Below, piece after piece: positions 7,860 through 18,244 of a stretch of DNA of 64,000 nt; positions within the stretch are counted from its first letter, which is position 1; the number at the start of each line of letters is the position of its first letter. The stretch lies in assembly GCF_018968705.1 (NCBI RefSeq), contig NZ_CP076668.1, positions 3,917,001 through 3,981,000 on the forward strand. Direction: 5' to 3'. The stretch is from Pseudomonas lijiangensis (GTDB lineage Bacteria > Pseudomonadota > Gammaproteobacteria > Pseudomonadales > Pseudomonadaceae). The notes under the pieces were generated by a model. That model did not search any database and was not told where the DNA came from. It worked only from the letters and a program-made list of their open reading frames with translations. Both the position numbers and the translations under genes were made by a program.

Positions 7860-8729
7860 TTAACGCCGACTACGAAACTGCCTGGGCGAAAGCCCTGTCG
7901 CGCGCTTGAAGAAGCGCGAGAAATACGCAGGCTCTGAAAACCCCAGGCTGTCAGATACCTGGTTGATGGTCATGGTGGTGTAAACCAGACTGCGCCGGGC
8001 CTCCAGCAGCAATCGCTGGTTGATGATCTGCAAGGCCGACTGGTCGCAAAGGCGACGACACAAGGCATTGAGATGCGCAGCACTGATACCCATCTGCTGC
8101 GCATGTCGCTCGATGGGCCAATGCTCGCGAAAATTCGACTCCAGTTGATGCATGAACGCCTGCAAATGCTCGCGTCCGCGATCAGGAACCTGAATATCCT
8201 GAAGCACGTGCTCGTTGCAGCGCCGACTCAGCCAGACCATCAACACATTGATCAATGACTGCAGCATCAAGTCACGTCCGGCACGAGGCTGTCGGTACTC
8301 TGCCGCAATCGCGCTGAACAGGGTGTCCACGTAATGACTGTCAGCCCCAAGCGAAAGGCAGTGAGCCGAACCCGACACCGGATCGTCCAGTGCTGCCTCC
8401 AGTTGCTCCACCAAAGGCCTGGCCAGGCTGAGGATATGGCCCTGAATGTCTTCGCTGAACTTGAAGGTGTGTACGCTCAGCGCCGGGACCACCAGCAACG
8501 AGGGCGTGTCGACCTCATGGACCGCCTCCTCCACCTTCAACACGGCCCGTCCCGATTGCACATACAGCAGTTGCACCAGATCGCTGTGTCGATGGGGCTT
8601 GATCTCCCACTCATGAATCCTGCTGCGTTCGGGGATCGACTCGCAATGGATCAGATCCGGCGTGGGCCAGGCGGCCGTCTCGCCATAGAGCTTGAAAACC
8701 GGAATCGCGGCAAGCGCTGTTCTGGGCAT
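7860..8729 (-). CDS. pobR: AraC-family regulator, PobR-like
   Basis: 289 residues. The N-terminal cupin-like ligand domain includes EIKPHRHSDLVQLLYVQSGRAVL. The C-terminal AraC/XylS DNA-binding domain has two helix-turn-helices (ERHAQQMGISAAHLNALCRRLC and INQVSDSLGFSEPAYFSRFFKRATGLSPRQFR, shortened here to their key helices). It is divergent from pobA with a 151-bp gap, the classic arrangement of AraC-type PobR, which turns on pobA in response to 4-hydroxybenzoate in pseudomonads. Assignment rests on domain type plus context. I did not find an obvious repeated operator between the genes. Confidence 0.85.
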   Translation of the reverse strand: MPRTALAAIPVFKLYGETAAWPTPDLIHCESIPERSRIHEWEIKPHRHSDLVQLLYVQSGRAVLKVEEAVHEVDTPSLLVVPALSVHTFKFSEDIQGHILSLARPLVEQLEAALDDPVSGSAHCLSLGADSHYVDTLFSAIAAEYRQPRAGRDLMLQSLINVLMVWLSRRCNEHVLQDIQVPDRGREHLQAFMHQLESNFREHWPIERHAQQMGISAAHLNALCRRLCDQSALQIINQRLLLEARRSLVYTTMTINQVSDSLGFSEPAYFSRFFKRATGLSPRQFRSRR

Positions 8730-8748
8730 GACCGGTTCCTGTGGGTAA

Positions 8749-10065
<1,317 letters not shown>

Positions 10066-10084
10066 TGAGCAGTCACCACAATCC

Positions 10085-10173
10085 GTGGGAGGCAGCTTGC
10101 TGGCGAGAAAGGCATGAAAACCGGCAGATATTCTGCGCCTGTACGCCAAAGTCGCCAGCAAGCTGCCTCCCAC
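10085..10173. repeat. REP pair (REPIN)
   Basis: Two inverted copies of GTGGGAGGCAGCTTGCTGGC face each other across a roughly 45-bp spacer. Same family as 25966-26055, 29756-29843, 42383-42405 and 47222-47308. Confidence 0.9.
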
Positions 10174-10322
10174 AAAGTGATTCATTGACCTTGATTGTGC
10201 AATCTCACAACAACCACCCGGCATGGCAGTGCAAATCGCCAAAGAGTTTTCGTCCCCGCCCCCATAAGATCGGAGTCAGTTACACGCAGTATAAAAACAA
10301 CAAGTTCCGAGGATTCACCGCC

Positions 10323-11651
10323 ATGTCCAACCCATCGATTCGGGATGTTGGCGACGTCGAAGGCAACCATGTCTACCGTCGCATCACCCTGCGCCTCATA
10401 CCCTTCATTTTCATCTGCTACCTGTTCAACTATCTGGATCGGGTCAACGTCGGCTTTGCCAAGCTGCAGATGCTCGATGCCCTGAACTTCAGCGAAACCG
10501 TCTACGGCCTGGGAGCCGGGATCTTCTTCATCGGCTACGTATTGTGCGGCCTGCCCAGCAACCTGGCGCTCAACCGTTTCGGGCCGCGGCGCTGGATCGG
10601 CCTGATGATGATCACCTGGGGCACGTTCTCCACCTGCCTGCTGTTCGTCACCACGCCAATGGAGTTCTACGTACTGCGCTTCCTGACCGGCATGGCCGAA
10701 GCCGGGTTCTTCCCCGGCATCGTGCTCTACCTCTCGCGCTGGTACCCGAACCAGCGACGTGGCCGGATCATGGCCTTGTTCATGTCCGCCATCCCGGTTT
10801 CCGGCCTGTTGGGCGGACCGTTCTCCGGCTGGATTCTCAACCACTTCGCCGCGGGCCAGGGCGGCATGGCCGGCTGGCAGTGGATGTTCCTGATTCAGGG
10901 CCTGCCGACCGTCGTGCTGGGCCTGCTGGCGTTCCTGCTGCTGTGCGACAAGGTTGAAGATGCACGCTGGCTGACACCCGAGCAGCGTCAGCTGGTCAAG
11001 GCCGATATCACCGCCGATGAACTCAGCCGTCCGGTGATCAGCGAAAAAGCCTCCCCGCTTTCGGTACTGACCATGCCGTTCATCTGGGTGCTGGGCTTTA
11101 TCTACTTCTGTATCCAGAGTGGCGTGTATGCAATCAACTTCTGGCTGCCGTCGATCATCAAGAACCTGGGTTTCAGCGATGCATTGGTAATCGGCTGGAT
11201 CAGCGCCGTGCCTTATCTCATGGCTGGCGTGTTCATGATTCTGGTGGGCCGCTCGGCGGATCTGCGCAATGAACGACGCTGGCACTTGGTTGTGCCGATG
11301 CTGATGGGGGCTCTGGGCCTGATCATCGCTGCCAACTTCGCCACCGTGCCGGTCATCGCGATCCTTGGCCTGACCATCGCCACCATGGGCGCCCTCACCG
11401 GCCTGCCGATGTTCTGGCCACTGCCCACCGCCCTGCTCAACGCCAGCGTCGCGGTTGCCGGATTGGCCCTGATCAACTCCATCGGCCAGATGGCCGGCCT
11501 CCTCAGCCCGTACCTGGTGGGCTGGATCAAGGACCAGACCGGCTCCACCACCATGGCGCTGTACTCTCTGGCCGGCCTGACCATCGTCGGCAGCCTGGTG
11601 ACTCTGCGAATCAGCCGCCAGCAAACGCCGAAGGTGGCAGCCGCCGCGTAA
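10323..11651 (+). CDS. MFS transporter, anion:cation symporter (ACS) type
   Basis: 442 residues from ATG 10323, with GAGGA about 10 nt upstream; earlier in-frame starts run through the REP element. About 12 hydrophobic segments. The N-terminal RITLRLIPFIFICYLFNYLDRVNVGFAKLQM is the signature of the phthalate/tartrate permease-like ACS family, which carries organic anions such as hydroxyaromatic or sugar acids. It sits just after pobA, so an aromatic acid is a fair guess, but classical 4-hydroxybenzoate permeases (PcaK) belong to another MFS family and the REP pair between the genes suggests a separate transcript. A strong terminator follows. Confidence 0.85.
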   Translation: MSNPSIRDVGDVEGNHVYRRITLRLIPFIFICYLFNYLDRVNVGFAKLQMLDALNFSETVYGLGAGIFFIGYVLCGLPSNLALNRFGPRRWIGLMMITWGTFSTCLLFVTTPMEFYVLRFLTGMAEAGFFPGIVLYLSRWYPNQRRGRIMALFMSAIPVSGLLGGPFSGWILNHFAAGQGGMAGWQWMFLIQGLPTVVLGLLAFLLLCDKVEDARWLTPEQRQLVKADITADELSRPVISEKASPLSVLTMPFIWVLGFIYFCIQSGVYAINFWLPSIIKNLGFSDALVIGWISAVPYLMAGVFMILVGRSADLRNERRWHLVVPMLMGALGLIIAANFATVPVIAILGLTIATMGALTGLPMFWPLPTALLNASVAVAGLALINSIGQMAGLLSPYLVGWIKDQTGSTTMALYSLAGLTIVGSLVTLRISRQQTPKVAAAA

Positions 11652-11670
11652 GCCTTGCCCGCAAAGTCAA

Positions 11671-11698
11671 AAGCCAGACTTCGTGTCTGGCTTTTTTT
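11671..11698 (+). terminator. Intrinsic terminator of the MFS gene
   Basis: AAGCCAGAC, loop TTCGT, GTCTGGCTT, then a T-run; 19 nt after the stop codon. Confidence 0.92.
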
Positions 11699-11761
11699 GT
11701 GAGTCAGAAACGTTCTCCGGTGTACATATCCATTATCGGTATGTGCTGGTACTACTGGTTC

Positions 11762-12273
11762 CGCCTTTACGGCGGCCCCCTTTTGTTTCGGCAAAAGGGG
11801 GGAAAACCATCCGCTCCGGGTTCGGCCCCGCCTTGAGGCGGGGTTCCCTCGCTCCGGCATTGCTCCGTGGGTACGCGCCGACGGGCCTTCCATGGCCCTG
11901 CGGCGCTTGCTCGGCGTCCTGCCTCGCACCCCACTGCGCAATACCTCCACTCGGCCTTCACCAACGTCGCAATCGGCGGTGTCTGAGCTATCTCGGTTTA
12001 AAAAGCACAAGCGACAAGCACAAGCGTAAAAGCTCTTTGCCGCGGTTGTGAGAACACCGCAGAGCGCGACGTTGGTGACGGCTGAGTGGAGGCAGTGATC
12101 CGGTGGGAACTCTGCAGGGATGCAGAGTTAGCCGCACAGGGCCATGGATGGCCCATTGCGGCGACCGCCGGATCACTGCCGGAACGAAGGAACCCCGCCC
12201 CAAGGCGGGGCCGAACCCGGAGCAATGGCTTTGGTTACTTTGGCCGAAACCAAAGTGACGCGCCGTAAAGGCG
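11762..12273. repeat. 512-bp imperfect palindrome
   Basis: The 775-bp gap between the MFS and DapA-like genes is mostly this element. Its ends, CGCCTTTACGGCG (11762-11774) and CGCCGTAAAGGCG (12261-12273), are reverse complements. Inner matches include GGTTCGGCCCCGCCTTGAGG against its counterpart near 12205, CCATGGCCCTG, and CACCAACGTCGC (11959-11970) against GCGACGTTGGTG (12067-12078). All pairs share one centre near 12018, so it is one long palindrome with diverged arms. Each arm also has small hairpins of its own. No transposase and no credible gene lies inside; the ORFs in it are low-complexity. It resembles intergenic repeats common in Pseudomonas genomes. Confidence 0.85.
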
Positions 12274-12426
12274 CAAGGCGACCTCAAGCCGAACACTCAA
12301 TTTGCAACAACACTGCACCAGGGCGGCGGGTGATCTCCTACCCGCATTTTGAAAAAACCAATCAAAACCACTTGCCACAAATGATCGATTCAATCACTAT
12401 CGAGCCACTAACAATAAAACGAGACT

Positions 12427-13305
12427 ATGGCCATGCAATTTCGCGGCATCATTCCAGCTCTGGTCACGCCCTTTACCGATGACCAGCAACTCGATGAGCA
12501 AGCCCTTCGCGGCCTGATCGAAAACCTTCTGCAAGCCGGTGTACACGGGCTTTTCGTGCTGGGTACCAACGGTGAGTTCTTCACCCTCTCCGAATCCGAA
12601 AAACTGAAAATCGCCCGCATCACCGTCGAAGCGGCAGCCGGGCGCGTGCCTGTAGTCGTGGGCACCGGGGCCTTTGCCACCCATGAAGTGATCGAACTGA
12701 ACAAAAAAATGATCGATGTGGGCGCAGATGCCCTGTCCATCATCACACCGTACTTCAATGCCATCAGCCAGTCCGAACTCATCAAGCACTACGCAGCCAT
12801 CGCCGATGCGTCCGAGTTGCCGCTGATGATGTACAACATTCCGGCCAAGACCGGCATGTCGATTGGCATCGGTGCCGTGGCCACCCTCAGCCAGCACCCG
12901 AAAATCAAAGGCATCAAGGACAGCGCCGGTAACTTCGACGCGCTGGTGCAGATGATGAAATACCGCAGCGACGACTTCGCCGTGTTCGCGGGCACCGACT
13001 CGTTGATCTACTGGAACCTGCTGGCCGGTGGCGATGGCGCTATCGCAGCCACCGCCAATGCGGTGCCGGATGTGGTCATGTCGATCTGGAACAACTTTCA
13101 GTCGGGCAATCACGAAGCCGCCCGCGTTGCCCAGGAAGCCCTGCGTCCACTGCGCGATGCGTTCGCGCTGGGCACCATGCCGGTGGTGCTGAAGACCGCG
13201 ACCCAATTGCTCAATGTCCCCGTCGGCCCATGCCGTGCGCCGGTCCAGCCGCTGGATGCCGCGGCACTGGAAAAACTCCAAGGCCTGCTGGCCGTCTACC
13301 GCTAA
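12427..13305 (+). CDS. DapA-family (class I pyruvate-type) aldolase/lyase
   Basis: 292 residues, standard for the dihydrodipicolinate synthase superfamily. It has the GTNGEFFTLSESEK substrate loop, the conserved Tyr in MYNIPAKTGMS, and the Schiff-base Lys in IKGIKDSAGNF (about residue 163). Members cleave or form bonds to pyruvate: DHDPS, N-acetylneuraminate lyase, 2-keto-3-deoxy-sugar-acid aldolases. It is the first gene of an acid-sugar operon with Fe-ADH 15 nt downstream, so a catabolic aldolase yielding pyruvate plus an aldehyde is more likely than lysine biosynthesis. ATG 12433 is an alternative start, two codons in. The exact substrate is not readable. Confidence 0.88.
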   Translation: MAMQFRGIIPALVTPFTDDQQLDEQALRGLIENLLQAGVHGLFVLGTNGEFFTLSESEKLKIARITVEAAAGRVPVVVGTGAFATHEVIELNKKMIDVGADALSIITPYFNAISQSELIKHYAAIADASELPLMMYNIPAKTGMSIGIGAVATLSQHPKIKGIKDSAGNFDALVQMMKYRSDDFAVFAGTDSLIYWNLLAGGDGAIAATANAVPDVVMSIWNNFQSGNHEAARVAQEALRPLRDAFALGTMPVVLKTATQLLNVPVGPCRAPVQPLDAAALEKLQGLLAVYR

Positions 13306-13320
13306 GCCGGAGGTAATCCC

Positions 13321-14490
13321 ATGTCCGCCACTTATCACTTCCAGACCGTGAAGCATGTGGTTCACGGCCCCGGCAGCCTTGATCTGCTCGCTGAAAAGCT
13401 GCCGCTGCTCGATGTCCCGGTCAAAACCGTGGTGCTGGTCACTCAGAACGCCATGCACAATCTGGGCGTGACCCAGCGTGTCATCGAGCAACTTCAGGCC
13501 CGCGATATCGCCGTGCACATGCTCGATAACGTCGAGATCGAACCGACGCTGGAAAACATCGAGCGGGTGTTCCGGGAAGACGTTGCCCCTCACGCCCCCG
13601 ATGCACTGATCGCCATTGGTGGTGGCAGCGTGCTGGACGCCGCCAAGCTGTTCGCAGTGATGCTGACCAACGACACACCACTCAAGGATCTGCTGGGCAT
13701 CGACAAGGTCACGCACCCCGGCAAACCCATGGTGCTGGTGCCGACCACGTCGGGCACCGGCTCGGAAGTCACCCCCAACGCCATCGTCACCCTGCCGGAT
13801 GAAGAACTGAAAATCGGCGTAGTCAGCCGTCATCTGCTGCCGACCCTGGTGCTGCTCGATCCGCTGCTGACCCTCAGCCTACCCCGCCCGATCACCGCAG
13901 CCACCGGAATGGATGCCTTCACCCATTCGCTGGAATCCTTCATTTCCACCAAGGCCAACCCCATCAGCGATGCCTTTGCGCTGGAGTCCATGCGCCTGAT
14001 CGCGGGCAGTATTGTCGAGTCCTATGAGCAACCGGAATCGGTGCGGGCACGGGGTGACATGCTGCTGGGTTCGATGTACGGCGGTCTGGCCCTGACGGCG
14101 GCCGGAACCGCAGCAGTGCATGCATTGGCTTACCCGCTGGGCGGCAAGTTTCATGTCACCCATGGCGTGGCCAACGCCATGCTGCTGCCCCATGTCATGG
14201 CCTTCAATCTGGACAGCTGCGCCGAACGCCTCAAGCGCGCCGCGCTGGTGTGCGGCCTTGCCAGTCATGAGGACAGCAACGAAGCAGCCGCCCATAAACT
14301 GATCGAGCAGATTCGCCAGTGGACCCTGGTGCTGAACATTCCTCAGAACCTGCGTGATTTCGGCGTTGCCGAAGAGCATCTGCCGGACATGGCGGTGGCA
14401 GCGTCCAAAGTGACCCGCCTGATGACCAACAACCCCAAGCCCTTGAGCCTGGACGACATCCAGCAGTTGTACCGGTGCCTGCTGCCATGA
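13321..14490 (+). CDS. Iron-containing alcohol dehydrogenase
   Basis: 389 residues, the usual type III ADH size. The cofactor loop IGGGSVLDAAK lies near residue 100 and TTSGTGSEVTPNAIV near 143. Metal ligands are in GMDAFTHSLE (Asp and His), AVHALAYPLGG and KFHVTHG. The family interconverts alcohols and aldehydes with NAD(P). It begins 15 nt after the aldolase gene and overlaps the next gene by 4 nt, so it belongs firmly to this operon. It probably reduces the aldehyde released by the aldolase or oxidises a hydroxy-acid intermediate (inference). Confidence 0.93.
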   Translation: MSATYHFQTVKHVVHGPGSLDLLAEKLPLLDVPVKTVVLVTQNAMHNLGVTQRVIEQLQARDIAVHMLDNVEIEPTLENIERVFREDVAPHAPDALIAIGGGSVLDAAKLFAVMLTNDTPLKDLLGIDKVTHPGKPMVLVPTTSGTGSEVTPNAIVTLPDEELKIGVVSRHLLPTLVLLDPLLTLSLPRPITAATGMDAFTHSLESFISTKANPISDAFALESMRLIAGSIVESYEQPESVRARGDMLLGSMYGGLALTAAGTAAVHALAYPLGGKFHVTHGVANAMLLPHVMAFNLDSCAERLKRAALVCGLASHEDSNEAAAHKLIEQIRQWTLVLNIPQNLRDFGVAEEHLPDMAVAASKVTRLMTNNPKPLSLDDIQQLYRCLLP

Positions 14491-15746
14491 GTCGCGCCGA
14501 CTTTCCCGGCCTGCTGATACTCGCTGACGATCTGTCAGGGGCAGCCGACTGTGCAGCGGATTTTGCAGCGCGTATCGAGACTCGCGTAGTGCTGACCACT
14601 GCGGGCTCGCTGGCAGCGGACGTCGTCGCCATAGATGTTGACTCCCGTCGCATGGCACCCCAGCAGGCAGCCGAACAACACCGTGTCATCCTGCGCCAGC
14701 AACATGCCACATCCATGGCGTTGTACAAGAAAATCGACTCCACCCTGCGCGGCAATGTCGCCAGCGAAATCGACGCGTTGCAATCGGTACGCGGTATGGC
14801 CCTGGTGGCTCCGGCTTTCCCGGACATGAAGCGCACTACCAGCCAGGGCGTGCAATTGATCGATGGCGTACCGGTGGATCAGAGCGATGTGTGGCGCAAC
14901 GAGAACCTGCAAGGCACCAGCAATCTGCTGGAGCTGCTGCTCAAGCAGGGTTTGCGTACGCAATGGCTGGGGCTGGACGATCTGCGCGATGGCGCGACTC
15001 TGAAACAGACCTTGCGCACGGCCCTGGAAAACGGCGTACAGGCACTGGTCTGCGATGCCGAGCGGGACAGCGATCTGCAGAAACTGGCCCAGGCTTCGGC
15101 CCAGTGGCATCAGCAATTGTTCTGGGTCGGTTCGGCAGGTCTTGCCCGGCATCTGCCTCAGGCATTGGGGCTGCCAGCCGCCCGAACCGTCCAGGTAACG
15201 CCCCGCTCTCCCGTACTGACCGTGGTCGGCAGCATGTCCCGGCACTCGCAGGTACAGGCCGACACCCTGGCGCAATACAGCCCGCAATACAGCCTGACGA
15301 TTGCTCCAGCCACCTTGCTGGACAGCCATGCACAGGTCGAACGCGATGCACTGCGCCAGCAACTGGAAGACCAGTTGAGCGCAGGGCATGACGTGCTGGT
15401 GCGACTGGATCAGCAACATCGCGACCCGGCACAAGCGGCCGACCTGAGCAACGCACTGGCCCGATGGCTGGCACCGGCCCTGCCCCATGCCGGTTCGCTG
15501 ATCGCCACCGGCGGCGAAACTGCACGGGCGATTCTGGTGGAGGCCGGGATCGATCACATGACCCTGCTGGGCGAACTCGCCACCGGCGTGGTGCTGTCCC
15601 AGGCCCGACTCGGCTCCCGCCACCTCAATGTGGTGACCAAGGCTGGCGGCTTTGGTAACCCCGACACCTTTCTCGCGGCCTGGCGACAGCTGCATGAACC
15701 GGCTGCGACCGGCACTACTTTCAAAGAGGAAGCTCCCTATGTCTGA
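14487..15746 (+). CDS. Four-carbon acid sugar kinase (DUF1537 family)
   Basis: 419 residues from ATG 14487, which overlaps the ADH stop as ATGA. The N-terminal domain carries LADDLSGAADCA and the KKIDSTLRGN motif; the C-terminal nucleotide domain carries VVGSMSRHS and IATGGETARAIL. The family was shown to phosphorylate four-carbon sugar acids (D-threonate, L-threonate, D-erythronate). The next gene is a PdxA2, and the pair kinase plus PdxA2 is the known D-threonate route: 4-phosphorylation, then oxidation and decarboxylation to dihydroxyacetone phosphate. The kinase subfamily, hence the stereoisomer, cannot be fixed from motifs alone. Confidence 0.93.
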   Translation: MSRADFPGLLILADDLSGAADCAADFAARIETRVVLTTAGSLAADVVAIDVDSRRMAPQQAAEQHRVILRQQHATSMALYKKIDSTLRGNVASEIDALQSVRGMALVAPAFPDMKRTTSQGVQLIDGVPVDQSDVWRNENLQGTSNLLELLLKQGLRTQWLGLDDLRDGATLKQTLRTALENGVQALVCDAERDSDLQKLAQASAQWHQQLFWVGSAGLARHLPQALGLPAARTVQVTPRSPVLTVVGSMSRHSQVQADTLAQYSPQYSLTIAPATLLDSHAQVERDALRQQLEDQLSAGHDVLVRLDQQHRDPAQAADLSNALARWLAPALPHAGSLIATGGETARAILVEAGIDHMTLLGELATGVVLSQARLGSRHLNVVTKAGGFGNPDTFLAAWRQLHEPAATGTTFKEEAPYV

Positions 15747-16761
15747 ACGTCCTGTCATTGGTATCACCATGGGCGACGCCGCCGGGGTGGGTCCTGAAAT
15801 CATCATGAAAACCCTGACCCACGCTTCGGTGTACGAAACCTGCCGTCCGCTGGTGATCGGCGACGCCAAGCGCCTTGAAGACGCCAACCGCATCGTCGGC
15901 AGCAACCTGCGCGTCAACAGCATTGCCAGCCCGGCACAGGCGCGCTTCGCCCAGGGCGTGGTGGACTGCATCGATCTGGGCCTGATCCCTGCCGACCTGC
16001 CTTATGGCAAGTTGTCGCCCATTGCCGGTGACGCTGCCTTTCGCTACATCGAACGCACCGTGCAACTCACCGAAGCCGGTGAACTGGATGCGATCTGCAC
16101 CGCGCCACTGAACAAGGAAGCGCTGCACGCAGGCGGGCATATCTTCCCGGGCCACACTGAAATGCTCGCTCATCTGCTGGGTGTGGAAGAAGTGTCGATG
16201 ATGCTGATGACGCCGATTCTGCGGGTCATCCATGTCACCACCCACATCGGCATCATCGATGCCATTGCCCGGATCGAGCCGGGCCTGGTCAAGCGCACCA
16301 TCGAGCGTGCCCGGGAAACCCTGGTGCGTGCCGGTATCGAAAACCCGCTGATTGCGGTGTGCGGCATCAACCCCCATGCCGGTGAAAACGGTCTGTTCGG
16401 CTATGGCGAAGAAGCCACCAAGATCCAGCCCGCCATCGACGAATTGCGCGCACGCGGCTGGCGTGTCGAAGGCCCGCTGCCGGCCGACACGCTGTTCTTC
16501 CGGGCCGGTCGTGGCGACTTCGATGCCGTGGTCGCCATGTACCACGATCAGGGCCATGGCCCGGTCAAGGTCATGGGCCTGGAAGCCGGAGTCAACGTCA
16601 CCATCGGCCTGCCGGTGATTCGGACCTCGGTGGATCACGGCACCGCTTTCGATATTGCCGGCAAAGGCATCGCCGATGAGCGCAGCCTGATCGAAGCCCT
16701 GCGCCAGGCCGTGGAACTGGCTACCCGTAAACGCGACACCCGCAATTCCATCGCCGTCTGA
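15739..16761 (+). CDS. pdxA2: PdxA2-type 4-phospho-threonate/erythronate dehydrogenase
   Basis: 340 residues from ATG 15739, overlapping the kinase gene by 8 nt; the upstream in-frame ATG at 15652 lies inside that gene. PdxA-family motifs: GITMGDAAGVGPEI at the N-terminus, metal-site histidines in FPGHTEMLAHL, GINPHAGENGLFG and YHDQGHGPVKV, and RTSVDHGTAFDIAGKG at the C-terminus. Real PdxA makes vitamin B6 from 4-phosphohydroxythreonine; the PdxA2 branch acts on phosphorylated threonate in sugar-acid breakdown. The overlap with a DUF1537 kinase gene points to the catabolic branch. Confidence 0.92.
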   Translation: MSERPVIGITMGDAAGVGPEIIMKTLTHASVYETCRPLVIGDAKRLEDANRIVGSNLRVNSIASPAQARFAQGVVDCIDLGLIPADLPYGKLSPIAGDAAFRYIERTVQLTEAGELDAICTAPLNKEALHAGGHIFPGHTEMLAHLLGVEEVSMMLMTPILRVIHVTTHIGIIDAIARIEPGLVKRTIERARETLVRAGIENPLIAVCGINPHAGENGLFGYGEEATKIQPAIDELRARGWRVEGPLPADTLFFRAGRGDFDAVVAMYHDQGHGPVKVMGLEAGVNVTIGLPVIRTSVDHGTAFDIAGKGIADERSLIEALRQAVELATRKRDTRNSIAV

Positions 16762-16828
16762 AACCAAATCCCGGCAAAGACGTGCGGCACCCATAACGCG
16801 CCAAAAAAACAATAATGGAGCGATACCG

Positions 16829-18244
16829 ATGGATACCTTCAACGCACAAGACACCACGATCATCGTCGGCATGGTGATCGTCTACATCGCAATCACCACC
16901 TGGATGAGCATGCGCATGCGCAGCAAGACCAGCGAGCAATACATGGTCGCTGCCAGGACCATGCCCGCCATCATCGTCGGCATCCTGATGATGTCCGAAT
17001 TCATCGGTGCCAAATCCACAGTCGGTACTGCACAGGCAGCCTTTGAAAGTGGCTTCGCCGCTTCCTGGTCGGTAATTGCCGCCGCCATCGGCTTCCCGCT
17101 GTTCGGCCTGTTGATGGCCCGCAAACTGTACAGCTCCGGGGAGTTCACCATCTCCGGCTTCATTGCCAAGAAATACGGCACATCCACCAAGCTCGCGGTG
17201 TCGATCATCATGATCTACGCCTTGCTGCTGGTGAACGTCGGCAACTATGTCAGCGGTGCGGCGGCCATTGCCACGGTGCTCAAGATCAACCTGACCACTG
17301 CCGCGTTCATCACCGCGATCATCAGCACGCTCTACTACGTGTTCGGTGGCCTGAAGAGCGTGGCGTACATGAGCATCCTGCACACCGCGGTGAAATACAT
17401 CGGGGTCATGATCGTACTGGGCGTGGCCCTGAAGATGACCGGCGGCTTCACGCCGGTGATCCAGAACATGCCGGAACACTACTTCACCTGGGACGGCACC
17501 ATCGGCGGTTCGAAAATCATGGCGTGGATCATCGGCACTGTCGGCGCGATCTTCTCGACCCAGTTCATCATCCAGGCGATTTCTTCAACCCAGAGCCCGA
17601 ATGCGGCACGCCGTTCGACTTTCTATGCATCGCTGCTGTGTATCCCGATTGCTCTGGCCCTGGGCTTTATCGGTGTCGCCTCCAAATACCTGCACCCCGA
17701 CATGAGCAGCCTCTATGCCCTGCCGGTGTTCCTGCAATCCATGAGCCCCGTGGTAGCGGGTGTGGTCACCATTTCTCTGGTCGCTTCGATCTTCGTCAGC
17801 GTCAGCACCGTGGCACTGGCCATCGCTTCGCTGGTGGTGCGCGACTTCTACGTGCCGTGGCGTAAACCGTCGGTGGATCAGGAATTCAAGACCACACGCC
17901 TGATCGCCCTGGTGATCGGCTTCGTACCGCTGTTCTTCGTGTTCTTCGTACCGGAAATCCTGAACCTGTCGTTCTTCACCCGCGCCCTGCGCCTGTCGAT
18001 TGCCGTGGTCGCGATGGTTGCCATCTACCTGCCGTTCTTCGGTTCGGGCCGAGGCGCGACACTGGGACTGATCGCATCCTCCATCACCACCAGCATCTGG
18101 TATCTGTTGAACAACCCTTATGGCATCGACAACATGTACATCGCGCTGGTGACACCGGCCATCGTGATTGCCATCGAGCATATGCTGCCCAAATCCGCCC
18201 AGACCAAACGCCAAGACGCCGAGGTTCCCAATGCCAACCACTGA
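16829..18244 (+). CDS. Sodium:solute symporter (SSS family)
   Basis: 471 residues with about 13 hydrophobic segments. SSS hallmarks: MSEFIGAKSTVGTAQAAFESG after the second helix, YYVFGGLKSVAYMSILHTAVKYIGV, and ISSTQSPNAARRSTFYASLL. GGAG lies about 10 nt before ATG 16829. Family members import sugars, amino acids, organic acids or sialic acid with Na+. Placed inside the acid-sugar operon, it is the likely uptake system for the pathway substrate. The last 14 nt overlap the sialidase-like gene. Confidence 0.92.
   Translation: MDTFNAQDTTIIVGMVIVYIAITTWMSMRMRSKTSEQYMVAARTMPAIIVGILMMSEFIGAKSTVGTAQAAFESGFAASWSVIAAAIGFPLFGLLMARKLYSSGEFTISGFIAKKYGTSTKLAVSIIMIYALLLVNVGNYVSGAAAIATVLKINLTTAAFITAIISTLYYVFGGLKSVAYMSILHTAVKYIGVMIVLGVALKMTGGFTPVIQNMPEHYFTWDGTIGGSKIMAWIIGTVGAIFSTQFIIQAISSTQSPNAARRSTFYASLLCIPIALALGFIGVASKYLHPDMSSLYALPVFLQSMSPVVAGVVTISLVASIFVSVSTVALAIASLVVRDFYVPWRKPSVDQEFKTTRLIALVIGFVPLFFVFFVPEILNLSFFTRALRLSIAVVAMVAIYLPFFGSGRGATLGLIASSITTSIWYLLNNPYGIDNMYIALVTPAIVIAIEHMLPKSAQTKRQDAEVPNANH

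Noticed and set aside
11683..12296. Several short ORFs inside the long palindrome
   Set aside because: They follow the repeat arms and exist on both strands; Arg/Pro/Ser-rich with no ribosome sites.
10182..15971. Three long minus-strand ORFs (10182-11624, 12397-13833, 14535-15971)
   Set aside because: They are rich in Gln/His/Gly/Ala, lack domains and lie over clear plus-strand MFS, aldolase/ADH and kinase genes.
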